Positions 36,120-45,187 of a stretch of 52,860 nucleotides of DNA are shown here, piece after piece. The translations under genes were made by a program, and so were the position numbers. The DNA comes from Syntrophobacteraceae bacterium (GTDB lineage Bacteria; Desulfobacterota; Syntrophobacteria; Syntrophobacterales; Syntrophobacteraceae), in contig PXBG01000149.1 of NCBI GenBank assembly GCA_003566995.1, positions 1 through 52,860 on the forward strand, read 5' to 3'. The notes under the pieces were generated by a model, which saw nothing but the letters and a program-made list of their open reading frames with translations, was not told the DNA's origin and ran no database searches. Position 1 is the first letter of the stretch. Each line of letters begins with the position of its first letter.

Positions 36120-38486
36120 TCAATCCTGAGATTTCAGAACGGAAACGAGGTCCAGTTTGTTGATTTTTCGACGGGCGGCCAGCCCTGAAAAAACTGTTGC
36201 GCCCATAACGGCCACAGCTGCGTAAACATAGGTCGGGAATTCAATGATCAGGGGAAACCGGAAATTTTCCGTTTCCAATGCCTGAACCGTGATCCAGGCG
36301 AGCAAATGGCCCATGGCAAGTCCCAGGGGAATGGCCAGCGCCGCGAGTATGGCCACTTCTCCCAGGAGTATGAGGGAAACCTCCCCCCGGGTGAAGCCCA
36401 TGACCCGGAGGGTGGCCAGTTCCCGGCTGCGCTCCGACAAAGTCACGTGGACACTGTTGTAGACGACCCCCAACGCAATGACGACCGAAAAAGCAAGGTA
36501 GAAAGCCTGAATGGTGAGCAGGTTTTCCGCCACAATTTCCTCGAAATTTTCAAGGGAGGCCTTTTTCAGGGCAGCGCCTGCAATGCCGGGAGTATTCTTG
36601 ATCGTTTCATAGAGAGGATTCAGGTGATTGGAATCCACGGTGATGAAAGCTCCGGAAAGGGTATCCCTCTCACCCATCAGACGATTGAGCGCCCCCAAAT
36701 CCATATAGCCGGAGGTGCCCGAAAAATCCTTCAGAAGTCCGGTGACCCGTGTTTCCAAGACAGGTCTTCGCCCTTCCATCACCTCCACGGTTATGCTGTC
36801 GCCCAACTCCACCTGAAGCAATTCCGCCAGTTTTTCCGAAAGTACCAGGCCTTCCCGGGGTAGCTCCACCAGTTGCCCATCCATGTCCATAAGCCGGTAA
36901 AGCTCCCGCTGCGGGGAGAGACCCATGATGCCCGTTCGCCTGGATCGGTGTTCATGGCTCAACCGCACGGGCACATTACGAAAAGGTTCCACACGCAAAA
37001 CTCCCGGAAGGTTTGAAATGGCGCTGAGGGCAGGTCCCATGGCCCTGGGTTCAAGGAGCGTGAGGGTCATGTCCTGACGCTGCGCCGTGTGGAACTGAAA
37101 GTCGATCACATAGCGCACCGTGTCCACCATGAAATTGCTGACCACCAGAATGGCAACGGAGAGGGCGATTCCCACACAAGACAGAATGGCCCGCCAGGGG
37201 CGTCTTTCCACCTGCCTCAGGATCATGCGCACGGGAGGGGACAGAAGCTGCTGCAACCCGAGCCGCTCCAGGACTGTGGGTCTGAAAACCGGTGGAGGCT
37301 CCGGGCGCATGGCCTCCGCCGGGGCCAGCTTCATGGCGCGAAGGGCAGCGTTCAAAACGCCCAGGACAGCTGCAGTGCCACCGATGATCATGGCCAGCAC
37401 CGGGATGGCGGGATCCAGGGTGTAATAAAAACTTGGAAAGCGAAAGAACTGGGAATAAAGGTCCGTGAGAGCCCGGCCCAGCCATACTCCCGCAGCCACC
37501 CCCCATAGGGAGCCCAAAAGGGTGAGACACAACGCGAACTTCAGGTAATGAAATGCGATTTCATGGTTGCTGTAGCCAAAAGCTTTCAGGGTGGCCACCT
37601 GCTCCCGTTGGGTGTGGATGAGCCTCGAGAGGACAACGTTGATGATGAAAGCCGCAACGGCAAGGAAAATGGAGGGAATGACGAGCCCCATGCCCCGAAG
37701 CTGTGTCAGTTCATCGGAGACAAAGCGATGGGAGAGCTGGTCCTCACGCCCGTAAGAACCGTGTCCGCCATAGGGCTCGAGGATGCGATCCAGCCGGTGG
37801 AGCACATGAGGTCTGGAAGCCCCGGGGGTGAGAGCCAGTGACACGTCGTTGAAAGCCCCTTCCAGGTCATGAGCCGTGGAAAGCTCCCTGTAACCCATCC
37901 AGAAAACGCCGAACCGCTCCTCGTCGGGGTAAATCTCTCCCGGCCGGACTTGGTAGATGTATTCGGGTGAAATGGCGATGCCCACAATCCTGAGGGTTTC
38001 AAGGCGGCCGTGGATGACCGCGCCAATCCCATCCCCGGGTTGGAACCCATGAGCTTCCGCAAAAGGTTCGCTCACCAGGACCTCCCCTTTACGGCCGGGC
38101 TCCGGATAACGCCCGCTGCGGACATGAAGGCGATTGAGCCGGGGGGGACGGTCTTCGGGAATGGAAACCAGGCGTCCCACAGCGGGTTCTGCAAAATGGG
38201 GAAGGTCCAGGATCACATCCACCACAACCCGGGTTTCCACCTGGGAAACACCCGGGATCTCGGCCATGCGGTCACGAAGGGCATTGGGTGCTCTTTTGAC
38301 CTGAGCGAAAACATGGGCAAAGCGGTACTGGTCATAGTAGGCGGTCTGGGCTGACTGAAGGGAGTCCAGCGTGGAAAGGGACATGACAAAGACGGCGATC
38401 CCGCAGGCCATGACGAGAGAGATGGTCAATGCCTGGCCCTTCATCTGCCAGAGATCACGCAAAAGCTTCAAATGGAGAGCTTTCAT
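36120..38486 (-). CDS. ABC transporter permease with two FtsX/MacB domains
   Basis: A 788-residue inner-membrane protein made of two MacB-like units. An N-terminal helix (about 16-38) and a periplasmic MacB_PCD domain lead to three helices of a first FtsX domain (about 255-395, FLAVAAFIINVVLSRLIHTQREQVATLKAFGYSN). A second helix plus periplasmic domain (from about 435) follows, then a C-terminal FtsX domain (about 660-780, SERSRELATLRVMGFTRGEV). This doubled form resembles YbbP/DevC-style permeases used for lipid, lipoprotein or macromolecule export rather than import. It lies 7 bp after the ATPase gene and 6 bp before the adaptor gene. Confidence 0.92.
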   Translation of the reverse strand: MKALHLKLLRDLWQMKGQALTISLVMACGIAVFVMSLSTLDSLQSAQTAYYDQYRFAHVFAQVKRAPNALRDRMAEIPGVSQVETRVVVDVILDLPHFAEPAVGRLVSIPEDRPPRLNRLHVRSGRYPEPGRKGEVLVSEPFAEAHGFQPGDGIGAVIHGRLETLRIVGIAISPEYIYQVRPGEIYPDEERFGVFWMGYRELSTAHDLEGAFNDVSLALTPGASRPHVLHRLDRILEPYGGHGSYGREDQLSHRFVSDELTQLRGMGLVIPSIFLAVAAFIINVVLSRLIHTQREQVATLKAFGYSNHEIAFHYLKFALCLTLLGSLWGVAAGVWLGRALTDLYSQFFRFPSFYYTLDPAIPVLAMIIGGTAAVLGVLNAALRAMKLAPAEAMRPEPPPVFRPTVLERLGLQQLLSPPVRMILRQVERRPWRAILSCVGIALSVAILVVSNFMVDTVRYVIDFQFHTAQRQDMTLTLLEPRAMGPALSAISNLPGVLRVEPFRNVPVRLSHEHRSRRTGIMGLSPQRELYRLMDMDGQLVELPREGLVLSEKLAELLQVELGDSITVEVMEGRRPVLETRVTGLLKDFSGTSGYMDLGALNRLMGERDTLSGAFITVDSNHLNPLYETIKNTPGIAGAALKKASLENFEEIVAENLLTIQAFYLAFSVVIALGVVYNSVHVTLSERSRELATLRVMGFTRGEVSLILLGEVAILAALAIPLGLAMGHLLAWITVQALETENFRFPLIIEFPTYVYAAVAVMGATVFSGLAARRKINKLDLVSVLKSQD

Positions 38487-38493
38487 GAAGGGC

Positions 38494-39276
38494 TCACCAT
38501 GCCAGATCTCTCACGGGCGTTTTCTTCTCATTGCGCTGCACACGAATGATTCTTCCCCCGGAAAGGGAAATGATACGGTCTGCCATTTCCGAAATGATGG
38601 CGTTGTGGGTGATGACAGCCGTGGTGGTTCCCAGTTCACGGTTGATGCGGTCGATGGCTTCCAGGACGAGGATGCCCGTTTCTGCGTCGAGAGCACCGGT
38701 GGGTTCGTCGCAGAGCAGCACGTCAGGCCGTTTGGCAATGGCCCGTGCGATGGCCACTCGCTGCTGTTCACCCCCCGACATCTGAGAGGGAAAGTGATCC
38801 ATGCGTTTGGAGAGATCCACCCACTCAAGGGCCTCCTCGGGAGTCATGGGATTGGAGGCGATTTCCGTCACGAGAGCCACATTTTCCCGTGCGGTCAGGC
38901 TGGGAATGAGATTGTAAAACTGGAACACAAAACCGATGTGATCGCGGCGGTACCGGGTGAGGGACGCGTCATCGAAGTTGGTCAGTTCATGCTCACGAAA
39001 CCGCACTGTGCCCTTTGTGGGAATGTCCAGTCCCCCGAGGATGTTCACGAGGGTGGATTTGCCGCTCCCCGAGGGACCGAGAAGCACGACGAATTCTCCT
39101 CCATAGAGGTCCATGTCCACCTGGTGCAGGGCAGTGACTTCCACTTCACCCATGCGATAAGTCTTGGTGATCCCCCTGGCCTGGAATACGGCTTCTCTTT
39201 TCACCCCTGTCTGTGAAGAGAGCTTTTCACCGGCAATGTCACGGGATGCTGTGGATGGGTTTTCGAAAGCTTGCAT
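38494..39276 (-). CDS. ABC transporter ATP-binding protein (MacB/LolD family)
   Basis: A 260-residue ATPase with Walker [10 protein letters not shown]-loop [16 protein letters not shown], signature [14 protein letters not shown], Walker [13 protein letters not shown] and switch His in VITHN. The sequence type is that of LolD/MacB/FtsE, whose partners are FtsX-fold permeases, as here. An extra N-terminal tail of about 30 residues precedes the cassette; the ATG at 39276 has GGAGCG upstream. It heads the exporter operon and lies 117 bp downstream of the ATP-grasp gene on the same strand. Confidence 0.93.
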   Translation of the reverse strand: MQAFENPSTASRDIAGEKLSSQTGVKREAVFQARGITKTYRMGEVEVTALHQVDMDLYGGEFVVLLGPSGSGKSTLVNILGGLDIPTKGTVRFREHELTNFDDASLTRYRRDHIGFVFQFYNLIPSLTARENVALVTEIASNPMTPEEALEWVDLSKRMDHFPSQMSGGEQQRVAIARAIAKRPDVLLCDEPTGALDAETGILVLEAIDRINRELGTTTAVITHNAIISEMADRIISLSGGRIIRVQRNEKKTPVRDLAW

Positions 39277-39393
39277 GATTTCGCTCCATAAAATGAATGC
39301 CGATGAAACAAAAATTTCATGGAGAAAAGAAAGAATCTGAACTGTCTCGCCCCGGGAAAGCCGGCTCTGACCCCATGTTCCGCAAGGGAGGAA

Positions 39394-40359
39394 TCAGCCT
39401 GGAGCACTTTCAGGGCCTTCATGGGCAAACAGTTGTTTTGCCAGCTGGACCCTTTTTTCCGGTTCAGCGGGAAGATCTCCCCTATTCTGCACCTTTTCGA
39501 GCCTGGGTCTGAGCCCGCACCCGTTGGCCAGCTGGATGGCGAGACCGGGCCGGGCATTGAATTCCAGAACCATGGGACCCAGATCCTCATCCAGGACGAT
39601 GTCCACGCCCAGATAGTCCAGTCCCACAATTTCCCGGGATTTGGCCGCATTGAGAAGGATCTCGTTCCAGCCCGGAATCTGAAAGGAATCCAAAGGGGCC
39701 GCCGTGTCCGGGTGGTGGGTGATGGGCCTGTTCCGGCACATGGCATTGAGGGTCACGCCCTTGCAAATGTGGATCCCCATTCCGATGGCTCCCTGGTGAA
39801 GATTGGCACGCCCGGAGGACTGTTTCGTGGGAAGTCGGAGCATGCTCATGACGGGGACACCCCTGAAAACAATGATCCGGATGTCGGGAACCCCCTGAAA
39901 GCTCACCCTCCTGAAAATGGGATCGAACCTGACCTTGTATTCGATCATGGCTTTGTCCATGACGGCCCCCAGGCTGTACATGCCGCTGAGGATGTTGGCG
40001 GTGTGATACCTGATTTGATTCATGTCCAGAACACTGCCGTCGTGCCTGAAAAATAGCTCGTTTCTGCGGGATTCGGCCACCAGTATTCCGTTGCCGCCAC
40101 TCCCCCGGGAAGGCTTTATGACAAAGCTTTCCAGCCCCCCGAGCAAACTTTCCAGCCCTTTGAGCTTGTGGTTCGTGTCTATGACTCCAAAGAGTTCGGG
40201 AACAGCCAGACCTGCTTCCTGAGCGAGTTTTTTGGTGAGGACTTTGTCGTCAACCAGCGGGTAGTTCTTTCTTGGATTCCAGGGCATGATGAAATGGGCA
40301 TTGCGCCTGTTCATTCCAAGTATTCCCTGTTTCCTCAGCCTGCTGAAAGTGGCGATCAT
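39394..40359 (-). CDS. RimK-like ATP-grasp ligase (alpha-L-glutamate ligase-like)
   Basis: A 321-residue ATP-grasp protein with ATP-binding segments FVIKPSRGSGGNGILV (near residue 85) and, at the C-terminal end, the metal-binding LEFNARPGLAIQLAN. ATP-grasp ligases join a carboxylate to an amine through an acyl-phosphate. Proteins of this subgroup are annotated as alpha-L-glutamate-ligase-like and typically lie next to the two genes found here: an inactive transglutaminase with seven membrane helices and a retropepsin-like protease. The substrate is unknown. AAGGAGA nine bases ahead supports the ATG at 40359. The gene starts 20 bp after the membrane-protein stop. Confidence 0.88.
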   Translation of the reverse strand: MIATFSRLRKQGILGMNRRNAHFIMPWNPRKNYPLVDDKVLTKKLAQEAGLAVPELFGVIDTNHKLKGLESLLGGLESFVIKPSRGSGGNGILVAESRRNELFFRHDGSVLDMNQIRYHTANILSGMYSLGAVMDKAMIEYKVRFDPIFRRVSFQGVPDIRIIVFRGVPVMSMLRLPTKQSSGRANLHQGAIGMGIHICKGVTLNAMCRNRPITHHPDTAAPLDSFQIPGWNEILLNAAKSREIVGLDYLGVDIVLDEDLGPMVLEFNARPGLAIQLANGCGLRPRLEKVQNRGDLPAEPEKRVQLAKQLFAHEGPESAPG

Positions 40360-40379
40360 GTGGTGCGATTCTCCTTTCC

Positions 40380-41903
40380 CTAAGCCGCTCTGAACCGAAT
40401 CAGTTCAGAAACCCGGTATCCCGTGTACCGGCCAAGGAGTATGCACGCGGCCAGAACGAGGAGCACCAGTTCCGGAAAAACAAAAAACAGGTGTTCCAGC
40501 AAGTCATTTTTGAGCATTCCAAAAGCCACAATGGCCACCGCAAGGCTTCCCAGTCCCTGGCCAATGGCGTCCCCCGGACCGCTCTCTTCCCAGACCACGG
40601 ACATTCTTTCGATGGTCATGGCCAGAATGACCATGGGAAACATGGCCACAGAAAGCCCGCTTGGGATTCCCAGTTTATGGGAAAGGATGCTGATGAGGGC
40701 CATGGACATGATCACCAGAATAAGAACGGAGGCAAGCCGCGGAACCAAAAGAAGGTGCATTCTGTCCAGAACCGATCTCAGGGCGAGGCCCATGGCCACA
40801 ATCACGACGAACAGAATGATGCCCACGGCCAGGTTCGTTTCCCTGAATGCAAGGGCGATGAGTATGGGCATGAAAGTTCCGAAGGTGGGTATGCCGATCA
40901 CATTGCGCGCGAGCACAACCAGCAAGGCTCCAAGAGGAATGAGCAGCACCAGCTTGTAGAGGTTCTGTGTGTGCAGGGGCAGGTTTAGAAAGGAATAATT
41001 GAGAAGGAACGAACTGTCCCTCAGGGGGAATTCTCCCGTCAACCGGAGCATGCTCTCTGAAAATATGGAGGAGGAAAAATTCATGTTGAGATTTCCCACC
41101 CCTTGCGCTTCCAGGACAGGCTCCTGCCCCATGCTCCAAACCAGCAGGTTCTCGGGAAGACCCTCTTCGCTGGTGTCAGGATTGAAAGTGAGCCACTTCC
41201 TGCCATTGTGGACCTGAAGCCACGGAGTGATTTCCAGGGATCTTTTTCCGTCCGCAAGCAAGACCCCCTGGATCACTCGTGAAGGGACCCGGGCTCCTGC
41301 AAGGATGTGCATTTGAAGGTTGACCTTTTCCATGGGAGTGGAGGCTTGCCTCAAAAAAAAGCGATAATTCTCCGACGGATTGGAGTCATTGAATCTGATA
41401 AGGAACTGGCGAACGAAGGTGGCCACATCCGCCGATGACCTCCGGGCCTCTTCCAATATGGCCATGGCGGCGGCCTTTTCCATTTCACCATAGTCGGGCA
41501 CCAATGGAGGCGCGGGTATGCCACCTTTTTGCAGCATGGCGTCGCTTCCAACCCTTCTGAGTTGAATCCGGTAATACAGGGACTGGGAACCACGAGTTCT
41601 TCGCACTGTCCAGTGAGCATACCTGTTTTGTTTTTCCGTCTGGACGCTCAGCCCGTAGTTTCCGGAAATGAAATCTTCCCCCATGATCTGAAATCCCGGA
41701 GGATGCAAGGGAATGGCGGCTTTGACCTGAGCGGGGCCCGGAGGTGAATCAAAGGTGATTCTCGCTTCCACATTCCACAAGTCAACCTCCTGATCGGGTG
41801 TGAGAGGCAATCCCAGGTGCTTCACCTTGTAGAGGAAAATGAACCCGGCCAGTGCAGTGATCAGAAGGGCGACGGCAATGGTCCCGCGATTGTTGCGAAT
41901 CAT
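40380..41903 (-). CDS. inactive transglutaminase fused to seven membrane helices (UUP1-type)
   Basis: A 507-residue membrane protein. An N-terminal anchor (about 8-26) precedes a periplasmic region of about 300 residues with a transglutaminase-like core (VATFVRQFLIRFNDSNPSENYRF, then HILAGARVPSRVIQGV). The usual catalytic Cys-His-Asp set is not apparent; the position expected for the Cys reads MHILAGARVPS. The C-terminal ~190 residues hold about seven hydrophobic helices with conserved GIPTFGTFMPILIALAFRE. This matches the Pfam-described pair Transglut_i_TM and 7TM_transglut. The ATG at 41903 (GGAGAAG upstream) is preferred over a GTG at 41927. It lies between the retropepsin and ATP-grasp genes. 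Confidence 0.88.
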   Translation of the reverse strand: MIRNNRGTIAVALLITALAGFIFLYKVKHLGLPLTPDQEVDLWNVEARITFDSPPGPAQVKAAIPLHPPGFQIMGEDFISGNYGLSVQTEKQNRYAHWTVRRTRGSQSLYYRIQLRRVGSDAMLQKGGIPAPPLVPDYGEMEKAAAMAILEEARRSSADVATFVRQFLIRFNDSNPSENYRFFLRQASTPMEKVNLQMHILAGARVPSRVIQGVLLADGKRSLEITPWLQVHNGRKWLTFNPDTSEEGLPENLLVWSMGQEPVLEAQGVGNLNMNFSSSIFSESMLRLTGEFPLRDSSFLLNYSFLNLPLHTQNLYKLVLLIPLGALLVVLARNVIGIPTFGTFMPILIALAFRETNLAVGIILFVVIVAMGLALRSVLDRMHLLLVPRLASVLILVIMSMALISILSHKLGIPSGLSVAMFPMVILAMTIERMSVVWEESGPGDAIGQGLGSLAVAIVAFGMLKNDLLEHLFFVFPELVLLVLAACILLGRYTGYRVSELIRFRAA

Positions 41904-41930
41904 TTCTTCTCCAATGTTATCACTCACACA

Positions 41931-42461
41931 TCATTGTTCGGGACAAACCTCAAACATGAGATAGGTCTGTCCCGAATCGACCAGGATTCTGTCTTTCAAA
42001 AATCGCCTGCCCAGAAGCACCGGATAATTGAAATTGGAACGATCGGTCAGGGAGAACTGCGTTGAGTGAATTCTGCCGCCTATGCAGAAATCCAGAGTCA
42101 CCACCGGCCGGCGCATGGACGGGCTTTGATGCTGCCTGATGCGCACGTTCCTTTTGAGGGGCCTCTCGAAAGTGGTCGCGACCTTTTCTCCCGTCCTGAC
42201 ACAGGTGACATCCACGAGGAACCGAATCATTTTCTGCCCGTCTTTTTTGAAGTATTCCATGTCCCTGGCATGCAGCGAGGAGGTCAAGGCTCCTGTGTCC
42301 AGCTTGGCTTTTACGTAAGGTCCATCGGGTGAAATGCGCATGACTTCAACCCACCCCATGATGATCAAGGGATCCTTTTCATGAGCGTCACAGGGAAGAG
42401 TCCAGGCAAAAGAAACGGAAACAAAGAAAAACAACGCCTTCCAAATGCTTGTTCTTTTCAT
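41931..42461 (-). CDS. retropepsin-like aspartic protease (PF05618, annotated ATP-dependent zinc protease)
   Basis: A 176-residue secreted protein with a signal peptide (about 1-27, FFFVSVSFAWTLPCDAH). The single catalytic motif is D55-T56-G57-A (KAKLDTGALTSSLHA), with the family-typical PVLLGRRFLKD at 147-156. One DTG per chain means an active enzyme would be a homodimer, as in retroviral proteases. RimB of the RimABK system and related periplasmic proteases belong to this family; the zinc-protease label in databases is misleading. The chosen ATG (42461) follows GGGAAAGG and puts the signal peptide at the N-terminus. It is the first gene of a three-gene group with the membrane transglutaminase and ATP-grasp ligase. 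Confidence 0.87.
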   Translation of the reverse strand: MKRTSIWKALFFFVSVSFAWTLPCDAHEKDPLIIMGWVEVMRISPDGPYVKAKLDTGALTSSLHARDMEYFKKDGQKMIRFLVDVTCVRTGEKVATTFERPLKRNVRIRQHQSPSMRRPVVTLDFCIGGRIHSTQFSLTDRSNFNYPVLLGRRFLKDRILVDSGQTYLMFEVCPEQ

Positions 42462-42976
42462 GGCCTTTCCCGGTTCAATTTGAAATCGGCTGAAGGTTCG
42501 GTGTGTTGCACCCCACACCTTTGCATGCACCGGTGATGGGAAAAATGCAATATTCCTTGCGAACTGACCGAAGCCATCGGCATACAATCGCAGATAATCA
42601 ACAAATTCAAGAACTAAATTGCCCTCACCTGTGCAGGCAGGCAAGGAAACAGTCTCTCCAAACAGGCACAAAAAAGCTCCCTCCCTGAAGCAGTGATCGA
42701 TCATTTTTGCGCTTCGCACCTCATGCAGGAGCCAAAAGTATCCTATAACATTTCGAATCAAAAAGTTTTAGTCACCTGTCCTCCAATGGAGCCGGAGTGC
42801 CAAAGAGGGTTTTTCCAGGTGAATAAAAACCAATCCTTTTCTTTGTTTGATTTTTTCTTTTGGTTTCATGGGATATATTCATAAAAACCCTTGTGCAGCA
42901 CATCTGGCGGGAAAAACGGAATGGGCGGGGTCAAAACACATGCAAAGGTCATTGCCACTCCCAGAGTGATCACAAA
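42462..42976. other. non-coding interval, divergent promoters expected
   Basis: 515 bp between the divergent retropepsin and reactivation-domain genes. It is AT-richer than its surroundings near 42720-42900, where several T runs occur. No convincing protein gene, tRNA or known riboswitch is seen. A short GGTGTG/CACACC hairpin lies near 42500-42520. Confidence 0.5.
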
Positions 42977-43708
42977 ATGAGCAAAATAACCTTCCAAAAC
43001 AGAATTCATCAGTTTCAGTTCAGTTACGATGATGTGATGGTGTCGCAGAATGAGCTCATCCATTCGGTTGGTTATTCTGATGAGAACTTTCCGCATCATC
43101 TGAGTGAATTTGTTGATCGAAGCCTGGAAGTGACCAGAGATCATGCCCATCCCAGGGGCGGTTTCGTGCTCCTTGCCGATAAGAAGATTTCGGTCCGGCC
43201 GGACCACCTGTACATAGATGGAGTCTGCTTCAAAAGCGGACGGATCATCACCAGACATTTCCGCAATGTGGAGTTCTTTGCCGTCCTTTTGGCCACCATA
43301 GGAAGCGAGTCCGAGAACATCTCAAAGCAGGCGATGAGTGAAAATGATCTGCTGGCAGGATACTTTGTGGATGCTGCCTCCACCTGCGTTGTGGAAAATA
43401 CTGCGGACGCCGTTGAACGTGAACTTCAATCAACCATCGAGGCAGAGGGACTTCGTGCGACGAACCGTTACAGTCCGGGCTACTGCGGCTGGAATGTGGA
43501 AGATCAACACAAACTGTTTTCTTTTTTTCCCACGGAATTTTGCGGAGTCGTTTTGAACGAAAGTGCCATGATGATTCCCATGAAATCGGTCAGTGCTCTC
43601 ATCGGGATCGGCGAAAAGGTGCAGAAGGAAGAATATGAGTGTGAGATTTGCGATGCGGAGTTCTGTTACAGAAGGGACCGGGAAAAACGCAGGCAACCGG
43701 TCATCTGA
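42977..43708 (+). CDS. stand-alone methionine synthase reactivation-domain-like protein
   Basis: A 243-residue protein resembling only the C-terminal activation domain of cobalamin-dependent methionine synthase MetH. The SAM-binding RxxxGY element is R164-YSPGY-C170. NEVD-like and PMKSVSALIGIG segments near residues 176-212 follow. A cysteine cluster at the C-terminus (C222, C225, C230) is not part of MetH and may bind metal. In MetH this domain binds SAM and re-methylates inactive cob(II)alamin. A free-standing copy suggests a split MetH, or service to another corrinoid protein. No MetH, corrinoid protein or cobalamin riboswitch is adjacent. The start (42977) lacks a strong ribosome site. 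Confidence 0.78.
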   Translation: MSKITFQNRIHQFQFSYDDVMVSQNELIHSVGYSDENFPHHLSEFVDRSLEVTRDHAHPRGGFVLLADKKISVRPDHLYIDGVCFKSGRIITRHFRNVEFFAVLLATIGSESENISKQAMSENDLLAGYFVDAASTCVVENTADAVERELQSTIEAEGLRATNRYSPGYCGWNVEDQHKLFSFFPTEFCGVVLNESAMMIPMKSVSALIGIGEKVQKEEYECEICDAEFCYRRDREKRRQPVI

Positions 43709-43817
43709 GGAGAAGCCCTGCACCGCGGAAGCTGCCCTCACAGTGCGATAGGCCATGCAATGCCGCCGAGAGCGATTCTGTCCTCACCGTCACTTCCTGG
43801 TATTCCTGCTCAGAATC

Positions 43818-44333
43818 TCACCGTTGGGCGAACAGGTACTGAAACACCTCCAGACCTGCGTAACAGACCACCACAACCCCCAGAGTCCAGGCAAAAAGAC
43901 TGAACGTCATCCAGAAGATGAGCTTGTGGCGCTCGGGTTTGAAAAACAGGGCGATGACCGTTGCCAGGTGAATGCCTGTCACCAGAGGACCGGCCAGGGC
44001 GAGTCCTGGAAGTCCATACTTGTTCCATATTCCAAGAGCTCTGGCATTTCGAGTGCTAACCTGTTCCGATTTTTCCACTGGCGGGTGGGCGGAGCGCCAT
44101 TTCCTCCATCGTTCGTGCCCGAAAACAATGAGGAACACGGGCAAGGCGTTGCCCGTGAAGACGGCCAGAGCCACCGGCAGGGGCGCCAATCCCATGGCGA
44201 CGCCTGCAGGAATCACCAGGAGCAATTCAATCCACGGAATGGCGGCCAGCACAAAAAGAGTCATGTACTGCCAGAATATGCCCTCAAAAATACCCGTCAC
44301 TGCTGCTTTCCCCGCAAAGACTTGATCGAACAC
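43818..44333 (-). CDS. small multi-drug export family membrane protein (PF06695-like)
   Basis: A 171-residue membrane protein with about four hydrophobic segments (MTLFVLAAIPWIELLLVIPAGVAMG; LAVFTGNALPVFLIVFG; YGLPGLALAGPLVTGIHLATVIALFF; FWMTFSLFAWTLGVVVVCYAG). The IPWIE and GLALAGPLVTGI motifs are those of the family once named small multi-drug export proteins; transport has not been firmly shown. The frame begins at GTG 44333 without a clear ribosome site; ATG 44264 is an alternative. It is divergent from a thioesterase gene. Confidence 0.75.
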   Translation of the reverse strand: MFDQVFAGKAAVTGIFEGIFWQYMTLFVLAAIPWIELLLVIPAGVAMGLAPLPVALAVFTGNALPVFLIVFGHERWRKWRSAHPPVEKSEQVSTRNARALGIWNKYGLPGLALAGPLVTGIHLATVIALFFKPERHKLIFWMTFSLFAWTLGVVVVCYAGLEVFQYLFAQR

Positions 44334-44691
44334 AACAGAATCAACAGCCTCTCTCCCGCCTCTTCACCAGCTTTTCTTTTTACTAGGACCGGCAGGCAGC
44401 TTCCCGTTGCTGTCAGATGACTGGAATGCAGTCCGTGCCTCAGCGGCCGCGTCACCCTCAATGAGCCGCCTGCACTGGCTACACCGGCGGGTGCCAGCGT
44501 GCCAGCTGTTCCTCGTGGGTTCTCAAATGGACAGCAAAGAAAAGTCGGGAAAGTTCAAACCAACTGAATTAAATTCACACATTGATCGTTCCAATTCAAG
44601 GCTGAATCTGCCTTGGACGTTTCAGGAGAGCTTGAGACGAATTTTGTGGCAAAAAGGAAAAAACTGCTTGAACGAGGCATGGAGGCGCGAG

Positions 44692-45114
44692 TTGTCAGAA
44701 TACAGGTTCACTTTGAATTTTGAGGTGAGAGACTACGAGTGTGATCTGCAGGGCATTGTCAACAATGCGGTCTACCAGAACTACCTGGAGCACGCCCGTC
44801 ATGAATTTCTCAAATCCCTGGGCAGTTCTTTTGCCTCCATCACGGAGAGAGGAGTTCATCTCGTGGTGGTGCGTGCTGAACTGGACTATTTGTACCCGCT
44901 CCGCAGCGGCGACACTTTTTGGGTGGGGCTCAATATGGAAAGGGTTTCTCCCCTCAGGTTCGGTTTTATTCAGAACATCTTCAGGCTACCGGACAAGAAA
45001 AGAATTTTAAAGGCCAGGATCATCTGCACGGCACTGGACGCATGGGGAAAACCGCGCATGCCCCAGGACGTGGAAGCGCTTCTGGAAGCGGGTGGCGCAG
45101 GCTGCAAATGCTGA
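44692..45114 (+). CDS. acyl-CoA thioesterase, YbgC/4HBT hotdog family
   Basis: A 140-residue single-hotdog thioesterase with the 4HBT active-site segment FEVRDYECDLQGIVNNAVYQ, then YLEHARHEFLKSLG, around residues 8-40. It hydrolyses an acyl- or aryl-CoA (or acyl-ACP) thioester; the specificity is unknown. The start is taken as TTG 44692 because GGAGG lies six bases upstream and the product then has normal family length. The frame is open 95 codons further upstream, but that stretch is not conserved-looking. A C-terminal tail (AGGAGCKC) ends with two cysteines. Confidence 0.87.
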   Translation: MSEYRFTLNFEVRDYECDLQGIVNNAVYQNYLEHARHEFLKSLGSSFASITERGVHLVVVRAELDYLYPLRSGDTFWVGLNMERVSPLRFGFIQNIFRLPDKKRILKARIICTALDAWGKPRMPQDVEALLEAGGAGCKC

Positions 45115-45187
45115 GGAGCCAGAACCAGGCACCCTGTCCTGTCATGGAAGGGAGGCTGAGGGGTATTTGCCATGTTCATCAACTTCG

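Noticed and set aside
42700-42976. Cobalamin riboswitch ahead of the reactivation-domain gene
   Set aside because: The B12-box consensus is not present by eye.
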